A stretch of DNA of 64,000 bases from Rhizobium mayense (GCF_030272705.1 NZ_JARFYM010000013.1:1-64000); one strand, 5' to 3'; positions 25,262 to 35,076 are shown, numbered from the stretch's first letter. The notes: generated from the letters alone by a model not told the origin. Numbers and translations: made by a program.

Positions 25262-25948
25262 TCAAGAGCGAAACAGCCGGATACCCTGTTTCTCATGACG
25301 CAAGCTCGCTATATCGGCTTGCACGGTCGCCGCACCGAGATCGTCGAGGCTCGACTGCGCGGCTCGCGTTGCTGCCTCGGCGATGACATCCTCGAGCGCC
25401 GCCAGGATTGCGACGCCCTGCTTCTGCCCGGTCACCCCGAGCCGAATGCCCGCCGACAGCATCTGTGACGCCAGCGCATGCAGGAATGCCGCGAGCGCCT
25501 TTTCCCGGGATATGCCATGCGCGCCGGCCACTGCGCCGACAGCCACCGGATAGGCCGTCTTCGCAGGCAGAATGGAAAAGACCGGATGCGGCCAGGCATC
25601 GGCCGCTGAGAGAAAGGCTTCGCCGAGCAGCATGGTTTCCTGGTGCCGCTCCTTCGAGCCAGCCAGCGCTTCGGCAAGCTCGGCCACCTCAGCCAGTCGC
25701 GCGGCATCCTCGCCCGCGCCATGTGCTTCCGCAAGCAAGACGGCATCGTTCCAGGCCGAACCATGGCGGATCAACGCCCTGATCCAATCCCGAAGGCCTG
25801 TGGCATCCTGGACCAGGCCATCATGGACAGCACTTTCGAGGCCGCCCGAATAGGCGAAGGAACCGACGGGGAAAGCCGGCGACAGCCAGGTCATCAGCCG
25901 CAAGAGCGCCTGAATATCACCATCTCCCGTTGCGGAACCTCCGGTCAT
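25262..25948 (-). CDS. ureF: Urease accessory protein UreF
   Basis: 228 residues. All-helical UreF family: [20 protein letters not shown] near residue 17 with GLESAVHDG, and [20 protein letters not shown] near 165, where conserved Arg/Gly residues touch UreG. UreF bridges UreD and UreG in the activation complex and acts as a checkpoint for GTP-driven nickel insertion. It begins six bases after the ureE stop and ends about 105 bases before the chosen ureG start, in one transcript. The C-terminal [14 protein letters not shown] is also typical. Confidence 0.95.
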   Translation of the reverse strand: MTGGSATGDGDIQALLRLMTWLSPAFPVGSFAYSGGLESAVHDGLVQDATGLRDWIRALIRHGSAWNDAVLLAEAHGAGEDAARLAEVAELAEALAGSKERHQETMLLGEAFLSAADAWPHPVFSILPAKTAYPVAVGAVAGAHGISREKALAAFLHALASQMLSAGIRLGVTGQKQGVAILAALEDVIAEAATRAAQSSLDDLGAATVQADIASLRHEKQGIRLFRS

Positions 25949-25954
25949 CGACGC

Positions 25955-26464
25955 TCAGTCGTGCGAATGATCGTGATGCTCATGCCCATGATCGTGGCTA
26001 TGCCCGTGATCGTTACCGTGCGAATGACCGCCATGCGCATGGTAAGCGCCGCGTGCAGGCTGGAAAGCTTCGCTGACCTCCGTGACTGTCGCGCCGAGAC
26101 CTTCGAGCATCGATCGGATGACGTGATCGCGCAGGATCAGGATGCGATCTTCCTCGATCTGTGCCGGAAGATGCCGGTTGCCGAGGTGCCAGGCGAGCTC
26201 GATGAGATGCCGGCGATCGCGCGGCTTGATCTCGAACAGCTTTTCCGCAGCGGCAACTATCTCGATCAGCTCGCCGTCTTCGCGCACCAGCAGATCGCCG
26301 CTGGCAAACAGAACCGGCTCCTTGAGATCCAGCATGACCATTTCGCCATTTTCGAGATGCAGCAGCTTGCGGCGCAGATGCCGGAGATCATGCGGCAACA
26401 CGACGCGATCGATCGGATCGGAGGATGGCGTGCCGGCGGGTAGATAGGAAGTGACACGTTGCAT
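25955..26464 (-). CDS. ureE: Urease nickel metallochaperone UreE
   Basis: 169 residues. N-terminal domain with [21 protein letters not shown]-terminal metal-binding domain with [20 protein letters not shown] (family H-x-GNRH motif binding nickel at the dimer interface), and a His-rich tail (residues about 142-169, [20 protein letters not shown] onward) that stores extra Ni. It is the first gene of ureE-F-G. A RIME1-like repeat and a diguanylate cyclase gene lie between it and ureC, so this group needs its own promoter in 26465-26545 or depends on read-through. Confidence 0.96.
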   Translation of the reverse strand: MQRVTSYLPAGTPSSDPIDRVVLPHDLRHLRRKLLHLENGEMVMLDLKEPVLFASGDLLVREDGELIEIVAAAEKLFEIKPRDRRHLIELAWHLGNRHLPAQIEEDRILILRDHVIRSMLEGLGATVTEVSEAFQPARGAYHAHGGHSHGNDHGHSHDHGHEHHDHSHD

Positions 26465-26545
26465 GACCTGTCCAATTCAAAGCTTTGTCGAAGCATGCAA
26501 AATAGCGGCTTTTCGCGCAAGAACCAGCGCCGGTTTCGCCGAGCC

Positions 26546-26650
26546 AGAGCAATTCCAGGAAAAGTGCGTAGCGGTTTTCCGTTCGGAATTGCGAAAATAC
26601 AAAAAAGATAGAGCGGTTCTAAGTTTCCGTGAAAAGCTGAACCGCTCTAT
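26546..26650. repeat. RIME1-like palindromic intergenic element
   Basis: About 105 bases with two palindromes. The first is GCAATTCC (26549-26556) with GGAATTGC (26585-26592), enclosing GGAAAA/TTTTCC. The second is ATAGAGCGGTTC (26608-26619) with GAACCGCTCTAT (26639-26650). Length and two-palindrome structure match the Rhizobium-specific intergenic mosaic element RIME1 as I remember it. Its end overlaps the 3' end of the diguanylate cyclase gene, supplying that gene's stop and terminator. Confidence 0.8.
26601..26650 (-). terminator. Intrinsic terminator of the diguanylate cyclase gene
   Basis: The second palindrome of the RIME1-like element (12-bp stem, 19-base loop) is followed on the minus strand by CTTTTTTG. 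The cyclase stop codon is inside the stem. It would also insulate ureEFG from upstream transcription. Confidence 0.75.
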
Positions 26651-27507
26651 ATCCCATGGCCGTATCGATACTGCTCCGCAAGGTAAGGCGCCGTCACTGG
26701 GTCCTCTTCGACTTGGCTGCGATGCCAGATATGGTTCAGCCATTCGCTTTCATGAACGACACGATTGCGGCCAAGCGCCTTGGCAAGATAAAGCGCCTTG
26801 TCCGCAGCGGCATAGACCGCCTCCTTCTTGCGTTCGCCCCATATATCGGCAATCCCTGCGGAAATCGTGATCTTCACCGCACCCCCGTCGACGGCAATGG
26901 TGTGATCGGCAATCATCTTTTTCACAGCCTCAATGCGGGCGACACGGTCGGCCATGTCACGGCCATGGACGATGGCGCCGAACTCCTCGCCGCCGAGACG
27001 GGCGATCACATCCCCGCCCTCAAAATTGCTGGAGAAGATTTCCGACACCGCAACGATAACGGAATCGCCCGAGGCGTGCCCATAACGGTCGTTGATGGTC
27101 TTGAACCGATCGACGTCGAAGATCACCAGCGAGGCGTCGTCCTTCGCCTCCTCCAATGCTTCGGTGAAGGCGCGACGGTTCAGCAACCCGGACAGCATGT
27201 CCGTGCGGCTCAGCCGTTCGAATTCGGCGCGGGAAACAGCGAGCTTATGAATGGCGTAGCCGGCGAGCAGCGCCAATGCGCCGGAGACGATGCCGCCGAT
27301 GAACCAGGCGAGCAAGATACAGAGGCGGATCGCTTCCAGCAGGGGTAAGGGCAACAGTCCAAGCCACCGCAGGACCGGCAGCATGACGAGAATAATGGCG
27401 ACGGACAGGATGACCGCAATAAAACTCATCTTTAACGCGAAAATATATATCGTGCGACGCTGCTGAAAATTACCGAGCTCGGCCTGCAGCGAAATCCACC
27501 ATTTCAT
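26647..27507 (-). CDS. Membrane-anchored GGDEF diguanylate cyclase
   Basis: 286 residues from ATG 27507, chosen for AGGAAGG eight bases before; GTG 27516 would add three residues. Two membrane helices at about 25-50 and 60-88, then a GGDEF domain: SRTDMLSGLLNRRAFTEALE, FDVDRFKTINDRYGHASGD and the active-site loop RLGGEEFG, so it should make cyclic di-GMP. No PAS, HAMP or EAL domain is present. It lies between ureC and ureE, on the same strand, with terminators on both sides, so it is a separate unit inserted in the urease cluster. Its stop is supplied by the RIME1-like repeat, hinting that the repeat's arrival may have altered its C-terminus. Confidence 0.9.
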   Translation of the reverse strand: MKWWISLQAELGNFQQRRTIYIFALKMSFIAVILSVAIILVMLPVLRWLGLLPLPLLEAIRLCILLAWFIGGIVSGALALLAGYAIHKLAVSRAEFERLSRTDMLSGLLNRRAFTEALEEAKDDASLVIFDVDRFKTINDRYGHASGDSVIVAVSEIFSSNFEGGDVIARLGGEEFGAIVHGRDMADRVARIEAVKKMIADHTIAVDGGAVKITISAGIADIWGERKKEAVYAAADKALYLAKALGRNRVVHESEWLNHIWHRSQVEEDPVTAPYLAEQYRYGHGI

Positions 27508-27719
27508 GCGAATCACCTTCCTCAGCCCATCAATTCGATGAGGTGAGATAGGGGCGAAGGCTCTTCCAGGTCTTTAATGCAATAATTAAAATGCGCGGCT
27601 TTTCCCAACTTATGAACTATTAGAAATTGGAACCCAAATCACCCATGGCCGGACATCTGGTTGTGACAGGAACAACTGCCGGCGCAAGCCTCTGATTATG
27701 CTCTATTAGTTCGGTTAAC

Positions 27720-27748
27720 CAACGAAAAACCCCTGAAATCCAGGGGTT
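27720..27748 (-). terminator. Intrinsic terminator of ureC
   Basis: AACCCCTG (27728-27735) and CAGGGGTT (27741-27748) form the stem; on the minus strand the T-rich TTTCGTT follows. It lies 38 bases after the ureC stop and closes the ureDAB...C transcript. Confidence 0.85.
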
Positions 27749-27785
27749 CTCGCGATCTACAGGCGTTGAAATGTCGCAGTGCCTG

Positions 27786-29498
27786 TTAAAACAGGAAATA
27801 GCGCTGCGCCATCGGCAATACCGTCGCCGGCTCGCAGGTCAGAAGTTCGCCGTCGGCACGCACCTCGTAGGTCTCCGGATCGACCTCGATATGCGGCGTC
27901 AGGCTGTTGTGGACCATCGAAGCCTTGGAGATGCCGCCGCGGGTGTTCTTGACGGCCACAAGGCTCTTGGCGACACCGAGCCTGCCGGCGAGGCCTGCAG
28001 CAAGCGACGCCTGCGACACGAAGGTGACCGAAGAGTTCGTCAGGCTCTTGCCAAAAGAGGCAAACATCGGGCGGTAGTGCACCGGCTGGGGCGTCGGGAT
28101 CGAGGCGTTCGGGTCGCCCATGGGCGCGGCCGCGATCGAGCCGCCGAGCAGGATCATGTCCGGCTTGACGCCGAAAAAGGCCGGGTTCCAGATCACCAGG
28201 TCAGCGCGCTTGCCGACTTCGATCGAGCCGATTTCATGGCTGAGGCCATGGGCGATCGCCGGGTTGATGGTGTATTTCGCGATGTAGCGCTTGACGCGGA
28301 AATTGTCGTTGTCGCCGGTTTCCTGGGCAAGACGGCCGCGCTGGCGCTTCATCTTGTCAGCGGTCTGCCAGGTGCGGATCGCGACTTCGCCGACGCGGCC
28401 CATGGCTTGGCTGTCGGACGAAATGATCGAGAAGGCGCCGATATCGTGAAGAATGTCCTCCGCCGCAATCGTCTCCTTACGGATGCGGCTTTCGGCGAAG
28501 GCGATGTCTTCTGGGATCGACGGCGACAGGTGATGGCAGACCATCAGCATGTCGAGATGCTCGGCGATCGTGTTAACCGTATAGGGACGCGTCGGGTTGG
28601 TCGAGGACGGTATGACATTCGGCTGGCCGCAGATCTTAATGATATCAGGCGCATGGCCGCCGCCGGCCCCTTCGGTATGAAAGGCATGGATGGTGCGGCC
28701 CTTGATGGCGCTGATTGTATCCTCGACGAAACCACTTTCATTCAACGTATCCGTGTGGATCATAACCTGCACGTCATATTCATCGGCGACCGTCAGGCAG
28801 CAGTCGATTGCGCCGGGCGTCGTCCCCCAATCCTCGTGCAGCTTCAATGAGGTAGCGCCCGCAAGCACCATCTCCTCGAGCGCGCCGGGCAGCGAGGCAT
28901 TGCCCTTGCCGGCAAAGGCGAGGTTCATGGGAAAGGCATCGGCAGCCTCGATCATGCGGGCGATGTGCCATGGGCCGGGTGTGCAGGTGGTCGCGAGCGT
29001 CCCATGCGCCGGGCCCGTGCCGCCGCCAAGCATTGTCGTCAGGCCACTCATCAGCGCCTCTTCGATCTGCTGCGGGCAGATGAAGTGGATATGGCTATCC
29101 ATGCCGCCGGCGGTGACGATCTTGCCCTCACCCGCGATCGCCTCCGTGCCCGGCCCAACGATGATGTTGACACCCGGCTGTGTATCCGGATTGCCAGCCT
29201 TGCCGATAGCGACGATACGGCCCTCCTTGAGTCCGATATCGGCTTTGACGATCCCCCATGTATCGACGATCAGCGCGTTGGTAATGACTGTATCGACGGC
29301 CCCATCGGCCCGCGTCACCTGGCTCTGGCCCATGCCGTCACGTATGACCTTGCCACCGCCGAACTTCACCTCCTCGCCATAGGTGGTGAAATCCTTCTCC
29401 ACCTCGATGAAAAGCTCGGTGTCGGCAAGCCGCACCTTGTCACCAATGGTCGGCCCGAACATGTTGGCATACGCGGCGCGCGAGATCTTGTAGGGCAT
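27786..29498 (-). CDS. ureC: Urease alpha subunit UreC
   Basis: 570 residues, the usual length. Nickel ligands and catalysis: [14 protein letters not shown], the carbamylated Lys in [42 protein letters not shown], and the flap [20 protein letters not shown] with the catalytic His. It hydrolyses urea to ammonia and carbamate as part of the cytoplasmic UreABC complex. It is preceded by a GT29-like gene with a three-base gap, not directly by ureB as in many bacteria, an order also known from other rhizobia. Confidence 0.98.
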   Translation of the reverse strand: MPYKISRAAYANMFGPTIGDKVRLADTELFIEVEKDFTTYGEEVKFGGGKVIRDGMGQSQVTRADGAVDTVITNALIVDTWGIVKADIGLKEGRIVAIGKAGNPDTQPGVNIIVGPGTEAIAGEGKIVTAGGMDSHIHFICPQQIEEALMSGLTTMLGGGTGPAHGTLATTCTPGPWHIARMIEAADAFPMNLAFAGKGNASLPGALEEMVLAGATSLKLHEDWGTTPGAIDCCLTVADEYDVQVMIHTDTLNESGFVEDTISAIKGRTIHAFHTEGAGGGHAPDIIKICGQPNVIPSSTNPTRPYTVNTIAEHLDMLMVCHHLSPSIPEDIAFAESRIRKETIAAEDILHDIGAFSIISSDSQAMGRVGEVAIRTWQTADKMKRQRGRLAQETGDNDNFRVKRYIAKYTINPAIAHGLSHEIGSIEVGKRADLVIWNPAFFGVKPDMILLGGSIAAAPMGDPNASIPTPQPVHYRPMFASFGKSLTNSSVTFVSQASLAAGLAGRLGVAKSLVAVKNTRGGISKASMVHNSLTPHIEVDPETYEVRADGELLTCEPATVLPMAQRYFLF

Positions 29499-29501
29499 AA
29501 A

Positions 29502-30146
29502 TCAGGCTCCTTGGGAGGGAACGATGGAAGTCTTGCCGGCGATGCGCCGCAGGCGACCAAGAGAAACATAAAGATCGACCAAGCGCTTCTCCGCCGCAAA
29601 CGGGTGGCCGTCCCAGCCGGTATGGCTGAAGCCGGTGATGGCGATGTCGTCGTTGGGGTAACGCAAAAGCAAATCGGCGATCACGATCATGCCGCTGCTC
29701 GGCACGACATAAAGGCCGGGTTCATGCGGCCTGAGAGCCTCGTCGACACTCTCGTGAACAGACTGATCGATGACCACATGGCGCTTGCCGGTGGCCTTGC
29801 AGAAGGCGGTGAATTGATCGGTGTAATCGTCGCAGAAATCGTTAAGTTCCGGATGCGATTGCGACAGCGGAGCGCGTAGTGCGGCGAACTTGCCGGGGTC
29901 GCGCACGCTCCAGATTTCCGATGCGGCCGCGATCGGCGGGCTGTTGCGCCATTCGGCAGAACCGAGCATCGCGCGCGCCGGCCGGCCGGTATTGCAGACC
30001 GCAACGATATCGGTGCGGCTGCCGCCTGTCTGGATGGAGCGGCAATCGTTGAAACGCACGACCAGGTCAGCGGCGTCGATCTCCTTCGCCGCCCCTTCCG
30101 CGATCTCGCCATTGCCGACGATCATGATCCTGCGTTTTGCACTCAC
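29502..30146 (-). CDS. Urease operon accessory protein, GT29/sialyltransferase-like
   Basis: 214 residues. The start RRIMIVGNGEIAEGAAKEID, then VVRFNDCRSIQTGGSRTDIV and VPSSGMIVIADLLLRYPNDD followed by ITGFSHTGWDGHPFAAEKRL, resembles glycosyltransferase family 29 proteins (GNG, VRFN and SSG-type sialyl motifs). In rhizobia genes of this kind between ureB and ureC are called urease operon accessory protein, but I know of no proven function. It overlaps the LprI-like gene by four bases and ends three bases before ureC, so it is translated with the urease genes. No signal peptide. A sugar transferase in a urease operon is unexplained. Confidence 0.75.
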   Translation of the reverse strand: MSAKRRIMIVGNGEIAEGAAKEIDAADLVVRFNDCRSIQTGGSRTDIVAVCNTGRPARAMLGSAEWRNSPPIAAASEIWSVRDPGKFAALRAPLSQSHPELNDFCDDYTDQFTAFCKATGKRHVVIDQSVHESVDEALRPHEPGLYVVPSSGMIVIADLLLRYPNDDIAITGFSHTGWDGHPFAAEKRLVDLYVSLGRLRRIAGKTSIVPSQGA

Positions 30147-30580
30147 TGTGCACCCTCCGGCCCGTCGGCCAGCGTCTTCAGCTCTTTGGTCCGTTGCTTG
30201 GTCAATGTCGCCTTACATCCGGATACAAGCATCGGCTCCATCGACCCGCCCCGCGCTTCGAACCCTTCCGCGTCGCATTGGCCATCGCGATAATCGACCC
30301 AGGCGCGTTGTGCCTTGATCAACGCCTTTTCGGCGCCCTTCTGGTCGGCTTCGAGATCGGCATCGGTGGCGACCATGGCCGCGCGTGTCTTCTTATATTG
30401 CTCGTTCAAAGCCTTATCGGCCTTGTCGTAGTCGCGCTGCGCGCAGATATTCATATCCATCTGCGTCTCTGCCTTATTGCAATCCACCTTCGGCTGGTCC
30501 GCATCATTTTGCGCATAGGCCGAGCCGCACATCAAAACGGTCGCGACAAACGCGCTGTACGCAAGCACCTTCAAAGACAT
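30143..30580 (-). CDS. LprI-like (DUF1311) secreted protein
   Basis: 145 residues. Signal peptide MSLKVLAYSAFVATVLMCGS cut near AYAQND. The mature part has four Cys (VDCNKAETQMDMNICAQRDY, then WVDYRDGQCDAEG and SGCKATL), the pattern of DUF1311, whose member LprI of mycobacteria inhibits lysozyme. It is therefore likely periplasmic. Its place between ureB (20-base gap) and the GT29-like gene puts it in the urease transcript, though a periplasmic protein cannot be a part of cytoplasmic urease. Function here unknown. Confidence 0.8.
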   Translation of the reverse strand: MSLKVLAYSAFVATVLMCGSAYAQNDADQPKVDCNKAETQMDMNICAQRDYDKADKALNEQYKKTRAAMVATDADLEADQKGAEKALIKAQRAWVDYRDGQCDAEGFEARGGSMEPMLVSGCKATLTKQRTKELKTLADGPEGAQ

Positions 30581-30600
30581 GCCGTCTCTCCCTGTAAGCG

Positions 30601-30906
30601 TCAGAGTTTGCCCATGATCTGCTGGCGGAAGCCGTAGACTTCGCGCTTGCCGGAGAGCGGGATCAGTGTCACCGACCGGGTCTGGCCCGGCTCGAAACGC
30701 ACTGCGGTTCCCGCGGGGATATCGAGACGCATGCCCTTCGCCTTGTCGCGGTCAAAGGCGAGACCGCCATTCGTCTCGGCAAAATGATAGTGGCTGCCGA
30801 CCTGCACTGGCCGGTCGCCGGTATTGGAGACGTCCAGCGTTACCGTCGGCGCGCCCGCGTTCAGTTCGATGTCGCCGCTCGCGGCCAGAATTTCACCTGG
30901 GATCAT
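30601..30906 (-). CDS. ureB: Urease beta subunit UreB
   Basis: 101 residues from ATG 30906 ([20 protein letters not shown]), the normal length; the longer frame to 30945 lacks family support. [20 protein letters not shown] and [20 protein letters not shown] are diagnostic. It is a structural subunit packed between UreA and UreC. It starts 22 bases after ureA. Confidence 0.97.
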   Translation of the reverse strand: MIPGEILAASGDIELNAGAPTVTLDVSNTGDRPVQVGSHYHFAETNGGLAFDRDKAKGMRLDIPAGTAVRFEPGQTRSVTLIPLSGKREVYGFRQQIMGKL

Positions 30907-30928
30907 GGTCTTTTCCCCTGCCTGTCGT

Positions 30929-31231
30929 TCAGCGGATCGGCTCATGCACGGTCACGAGCTTCGTTCCATCCGGAAACGTCGCCTCGACCTGCACGTCGTG
31001 GATCATCTCGGCGATCCCCTCCATCACCTGGTCGCGGGTGATGACATGGGCGCCGGCTTCCATCAGTTCGGCGACCGGGCGGCCGTCGCGGGCGCCTTCG
31101 ACGACGAAATCGGTGATCAGCGCGATGGCTTCCGGATGGTTGAGCTTGACGCCGCGCTCCAGTCGCCGCCGCGCAACCATTGCCGCCATGGAAATCAACA
31201 GCTTGTCTTTTTCTCTCGGAGTGAGGTTCAT
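30929..31231 (-). CDS. ureA: Urease gamma subunit UreA
   Basis: 100 residues, all family hallmarks present: [60 protein letters not shown] and the end TVHEPIR. Small structural subunit of cytoplasmic urease. It follows ureD on the same strand after about 30 bases. Confidence 0.98.
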   Translation of the reverse strand: MNLTPREKDKLLISMAAMVARRRLERGVKLNHPEAIALITDFVVEGARDGRPVAELMEAGAHVITRDQVMEGIAEMIHDVQVEATFPDGTKLVTVHEPIR

Positions 31232-31262
31232 CGCCTACCTATGTAATTGCTATTTGCTCGAA

Positions 31263-32087
31263 CTACAGATTCCAGACTTTCGGCACAGGCATCCCGTTGC
31301 GCAAGGCGGAAATGACTGGGATGAGGATTTTTCTGAGCGCGAAGCCGTCAGGTGCCGCTAGCCGTAACACCAGCTTGCCGCGCCATTGGCTGACGCCGCC
31401 CATGTGCTCCCCAATAAGGGGCCGCACTCTGTCGAGATAGGTCTCCGCCAGCGGCCCGGCATAGAGCAGAGTCGCGAAAGCGACCTGTCCGCTCAGAACG
31501 GCATGCTCGCCCGTCAACGCTCCGACATCGCCATCGAACCTTAGCTCTTCGGCATGGATCAACCGCTCAGCGCGACGGATGCGCCAGCGGTCGCGGAACA
31601 ATCCTAGCGCCATCGCTTCGCCCATGGCCTTGCGGCCCAAGAGGACTGTCTCGACGGCCAGAAATTCGGCGGTCTCATCGAGATCGACATCAAGCCTGCG
31701 CGACAGCGAAGCGCGGTCAAACAGAATGGTTTCCTGCGGCAACCAATCGACCCGCGCGCCGCTATCGACCTTGATGGAAGTAGTTACTTCGGCGGTACCG
31801 GCGGATGCCTTGTAGATCTTCTCACAGGCCTGAGTGGTCGCGTCGATGCGCGTATCCGGCCCTGCGACGATGCTCCAATCCATCCGGTCGCCGCCGGTCA
31901 GCCCGCCGGCGGTGTTGATGATGACGGCTTCCATTGAACTATCGAACGTGTCGGGCAGGCGGATCTTCGCTGCACCTTCCTGGAAAAGCTCGGCAAGGCG
32001 GGTGCGCCCATCAAGAGTTTTGGCCGCCAGATGGCCGCGCCCGCGCGCCCTCTGAGGTCTCGTGCTCGCCGCCGCCACCATCGCCAT
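31263..32087 (-). CDS. ureD: Urease accessory protein UreD
   Basis: 274 residues. Family features: [60 protein letters not shown], and [20 protein letters not shown]. UreD (UreH) binds apo-urease and forms the tunnel through which nickel passes from UreF-UreG. It is the first gene of ureD-A-B-LprI-GT29-C. The 186-base gap upstream (32088-32273) holds its promoter; I see no NtrC site there. Confidence 0.95.
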   Translation of the reverse strand: MAMVAAASTRPQRARGRGHLAAKTLDGRTRLAELFQEGAAKIRLPDTFDSSMEAVIINTAGGLTGGDRMDWSIVAGPDTRIDATTQACEKIYKASAGTAEVTTSIKVDSGARVDWLPQETILFDRASLSRRLDVDLDETAEFLAVETVLLGRKAMGEAMALGLFRDRWRIRRAERLIHAEELRFDGDVGALTGEHAVLSGQVAFATLLYAGPLAETYLDRVRPLIGEHMGGVSQWRGKLVLRLAAPDGFALRKILIPVISALRNGMPVPKVWNL

Positions 32088-32232
32088 CCCGCCGCTCCGC
32101 TCGTCACATTATGTCGCGCAGGTCATTGAAGCCCGTCAAGGAATAAAGGCAAGCAATTCCTGTGCCTTATGCAGCCGCCGGGAACGCCGGCCAGCTGTAG
32201 TGGGCGTCGATGCATTTTTCGTCAGATGATGA

Positions 32233-32262
32233 AAAGTGCGGCACTTTCTCCCGGATTGCGGG
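32233..32262 (-). terminator. Possible terminator of the 2-hydroxyacid dehydrogenase gene
   Basis: Two small hairpins in series: CTCCCG/CGGGGGAG around 32248-32266 and AAAGTGC/GCACTTT (32233-32247), the latter followed by TTTTC-like sequence on the minus strand. Weak. Confidence 0.35.
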
Positions 32263-32273
32263 GGAGAAGGAAA

Positions 32274-33245
32274 CTAGACCACCCGATCCGGCGGCTCGCG
32301 CCCATCGAAAAATGCAGTGATATTGTCGGCCACCTTCATCCCCATCGCCGTGCGCGTCTCTTCGGTCGCACTGCCGAGATGCGGCAGCAGCACGACATTT
32401 TCCATGGTCTTCAGCTTCTCCGGCACATTTGGCTCCGCTTCGTAGACATCGAGGCCAGCGCCGCGGATCGTGCCTTGCTCCAGCGCAGAAATTAGTGCCG
32501 CCTCATCGACGACATCGCCGCGGGCGGTGTTGATCAGGAAGGCGCCGGGCTTTATAGCGGCGAAGCGGGCAGCATTCATCAGATGACGGTTCTCCGCGCC
32601 GCCAGGGCAATGCAGCGAGACGAAATCGGAGACCGCGAGCACATCCTCGATCGTCGGCAGCTGCACCGCGCCGTAGCGGGTCGCCTCCATCGGATCGATA
32701 GCAGAGCGATTGTAGAAGACGACATCCATGCCGAAGCCGAAATGACAGCGCTGCGCGAATGCTCTGCCAATGCGGCCGAAACCGACGATGCCGACGGTTT
32801 TGCCGGTAACCTTCGTGCCGATCATATGCGTCGGCCGCCAACCGCTCCATGCACCAGCACGCAGCTCGCGCTCCCCTTCCCCGCCGCGGCGCGCCACGGA
32901 CAAAAGCAGCAACATGGCGATGTCAGCGGTGCAGTCGGTCAGCACGCCCGGCGTATTCGTGACGACTATGCCCTTGGCCTTGGCGCAAGCGACGTCGATA
33001 TGATTGAAGCCCACGCCAAAATTGCCAAGGATTTTTGTCCTGATGGCATCGCCCTCGAGAAGCGCGGCCGGCAGCTTGTCGGAAACGGTCGGCAACACCG
33101 CATCATAGGCCAGCAAGGCTTCGCGCAACTGCGCGGCATCGAGCGCGGTATCATCCGAATTGAACGTCGAGTCGAAGCGCTCGGAAAGCACGGCCTCCAC
33201 TGCGGCCGGCCAGCGCCGGGTGACGAGAATACGGGGTCTGCTCAT
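32274..33245 (-). CDS. D-isomer-specific 2-hydroxyacid dehydrogenase (glyoxylate/hydroxypyruvate reductase type)
   Basis: 323 residues from ATG 33245, with AGGAGG upstream; the frame open to 33266 is not needed. NAD(P) site GIVGFGRIGRAFAQR near residue 150; catalytic Arg in INTARGDVVDEAALI, Glu in GLDVYEAEPNVPEKL, His in LLPHLGSATEE. The N-terminal RPRILVTRRWPAAVEAVLSE matches glyoxylate reductases of the GyaR type. It reduces glyoxylate, hydroxypyruvate or a similar 2-oxoacid in the cytoplasm. Single gene, between the urease and liv regions, no obvious operon partner. Confidence 0.9.
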   Translation of the reverse strand: MSRPRILVTRRWPAAVEAVLSERFDSTFNSDDTALDAAQLREALLAYDAVLPTVSDKLPAALLEGDAIRTKILGNFGVGFNHIDVACAKAKGIVVTNTPGVLTDCTADIAMLLLLSVARRGGEGERELRAGAWSGWRPTHMIGTKVTGKTVGIVGFGRIGRAFAQRCHFGFGMDVVFYNRSAIDPMEATRYGAVQLPTIEDVLAVSDFVSLHCPGGAENRHLMNAARFAAIKPGAFLINTARGDVVDEAALISALEQGTIRGAGLDVYEAEPNVPEKLKTMENVVLLPHLGSATEETRTAMGMKVADNITAFFDGREPPDRVV

Positions 33246-33325
33246 GCTGCATCGTCCTCCTGCCAAGATGGGCTCAGACTTAAAGCACGAACGCCGCGAA
33301 GGAAATGCCGTTCACAACGGCCTGA

Positions 33326-33357
33326 ACAGAAAGAAGCCCGGTCATTGACCGGGCTTC
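33326..33357 (-). terminator. Intrinsic terminator of the liv binding-protein gene
   Basis: GAAGCCCGGTC (33333-33343) and GACCGGGCTTC (33347-33357) form an 11-bp stem with a 3-base loop; TTTCTGTT follows on the minus strand, 34 bases after the CDS stop. Confidence 0.8.
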
Positions 33358-33390
33358 GCAGATCGAATGCCGGAAAACCGGCGTGGCACA

Positions 33391-34512
33391 TTACTTTTCG
33401 ATTTCGGCGTAGTTGTACTTGCCGTCCGAACCCTTGGACCACTTGTACATCACGTAGTCCGGACGAGTGATGTCGCCCTTTTCGTTGAAGCCGAGTTGAC
33501 CGATGGCGGTCTTGAACGGACCCTTTGCCTTCATCGCGTCGGCAACAGCCATCGGGTCGTTGGAACCGGCAGCCTTAGCGGCGTCGGCGATGACCTGCAT
33601 GGCGGCATACGAATAGAGGGTGTAGCCTTCCGGCTCGTAGCCGGCAGCACGGAACTTGGCGACCAGATCCTTGGAAGCCGGGTTCTTGCGCGGATCCGGC
33701 GAGAAGGTCATCAGCGTGCCGTCAACGGCATCGCCCGCGATCGAAGCCAGTTCGTTCGAGACGATACCGTCACCGGACATGAAGTGAGCCTTGACGCCCT
33801 GGTCGGCCATCTGACGCATGATCAGGCCGGCTTCGGTGTGCAGACCTCCGTAGTAAACAAAGTCGACACCAGCGTTCTTCATCTTGGCGATAAGCGCCGA
33901 GTAGTCCTTGTCGCCGGGGGTGATGCCTTCATAGAGAACTTCCTTCACGCCATCGGCGTTGAGGTTCTTCTTGGTTTCGTCGGCAAGGCCCTGGCCATAG
34001 GGGGTCTTGTCATGAACGATGCCAACCTTGGCACCCTTGAAGTTGTCGGCGATGTATTTGCCGGCGACTGCACCCTGCTGGTCGTCACGACCGCAGGTAC
34101 GGAAGGTGTTCCACAGGCCACGCTCGGTGAACACCGGGTTGGTGGAAGCCGGGGTGATCTGGAGAATGCCGTTTTCGGCGTAGACTTCCGAGGCCGGGAT
34201 GGAAACGCCCGAGTTGAAGTGGCCGACAACGAACTTCACGCCGTCAGCAACGAACTTGTTGGCAACCGAAACGCCCTGCTTGGCGTCGGAAACGTCGTCG
34301 CCGAGTTCGAGCTTGATCTTTTCGCCGTTGATGCCGCCAGCCGCGTTGATGTCGGCAACAGCTTGTTCAGCGCCCTTCTGGAGCTGCGCGCCAAACGCAG
34401 CATTTGCACCCGTCAGCGGGCCTGCAACGCCAATGATGATGTCAGCCTTCGCAACGCCGCTGAATGCGATCATTGCCGACAGAGCCACGGCCGACAGAAG
34501 ATACTTCTTCAT
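33391..34512 (-). CDS. livK: Branched-chain amino acid ABC transporter substrate-binding protein
   Basis: 373 residues from ATG 34512, with GGGAG before it; the frame to 34635 lacks a site. Signal peptide [20 protein letters not shown] cut near AKAD. The mature start [20 protein letters not shown] and [20 protein letters not shown] with [14 protein letters not shown] match LivJ/LivK type I binding proteins for Leu, Ile, Val and other amino acids in rhizobia. It is transcribed apart from livHMGF, 186 bases after the DUF6867 gene on the same strand, with its own terminator. Confidence 0.93.
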   Translation of the reverse strand: MKKYLLSAVALSAMIAFSGVAKADIIIGVAGPLTGANAAFGAQLQKGAEQAVADINAAGGINGEKIKLELGDDVSDAKQGVSVANKFVADGVKFVVGHFNSGVSIPASEVYAENGILQITPASTNPVFTERGLWNTFRTCGRDDQQGAVAGKYIADNFKGAKVGIVHDKTPYGQGLADETKKNLNADGVKEVLYEGITPGDKDYSALIAKMKNAGVDFVYYGGLHTEAGLIMRQMADQGVKAHFMSGDGIVSNELASIAGDAVDGTLMTFSPDPRKNPASKDLVAKFRAAGYEPEGYTLYSYAAMQVIADAAKAAGSNDPMAVADAMKAKGPFKTAIGQLGFNEKGDITRPDYVMYKWSKGSDGKYNYAEIEK

Positions 34513-34698
34513 ATTGTTACTCCCAGTTTTTTTAGCGGGTTCCGTTTGATTTGCCCTGCGCAATACCCACCAATGATCGCGCCGGTAAGCTTGTATTCCG
34601 AAGTCTGGAAGAGATGATCCCAAGAAGTAGTTCAAGCACTTTTCAGATGGGACCGTCTCCGACTTTGAATGCAGACTGTGCCTAGTTTCAACGCACTG

Positions 34699-35052
34699 TC
34701 AATTCTTCTTCTTCCATGAAAAGGGTGAGGTCTTTTCGTAGAGCCAATAGTAGTTATTCACCATCTGGTCCGTGCGGCGATAGCGGTATCCGGCCGTGGA
34801 GAAGATGAGGAGTAGAACCACGTCGAGGATATAGTTGTAGAGGTCGAACACCGGGCCGTTGAACAGCGCGTGGTGCAGGAATTGCAGCCCCAGACCGACC
34901 AGAAGTGTGTAGATGACCGCCAGCGGATAGGAGTTCCAGTTACTCGCCACGGCGCGGCCGGCACGCCATGCGGTCCAGAAGCCCAGGAGAACGATAACCA
35001 CACGAATGACCAGGCGTCCGCCGCTATCGCTTTCGAAGAAAAGTCCCTGCAT
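34699..35052 (-). CDS. DUF6867-family small membrane protein of the liv operon
   Basis: 117 residues. About three hydrophobic segments (13-30, 43-62, 74-90) and a charged end RYRRTDQMVNNYYWLYEKTS. It follows livF by 24 bases and matches small proteins seen at the end of liv operons in Rhizobiales. Role unknown: it might stabilise the LivHM permease. The conserved aromatic-rich tail NYYWLYEK is notable. Confidence 0.75.
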   Translation of the reverse strand: MQGLFFESDSGGRLVIRVVIVLLGFWTAWRAGRAVASNWNSYPLAVIYTLLVGLGLQFLHHALFNGPVFDLYNYILDVVLLLIFSTAGYRYRRTDQMVNNYYWLYEKTSPFSWKKKN

Positions 35053-35076
35053 ATCAAATTCTCCGCAGAACGGGGC

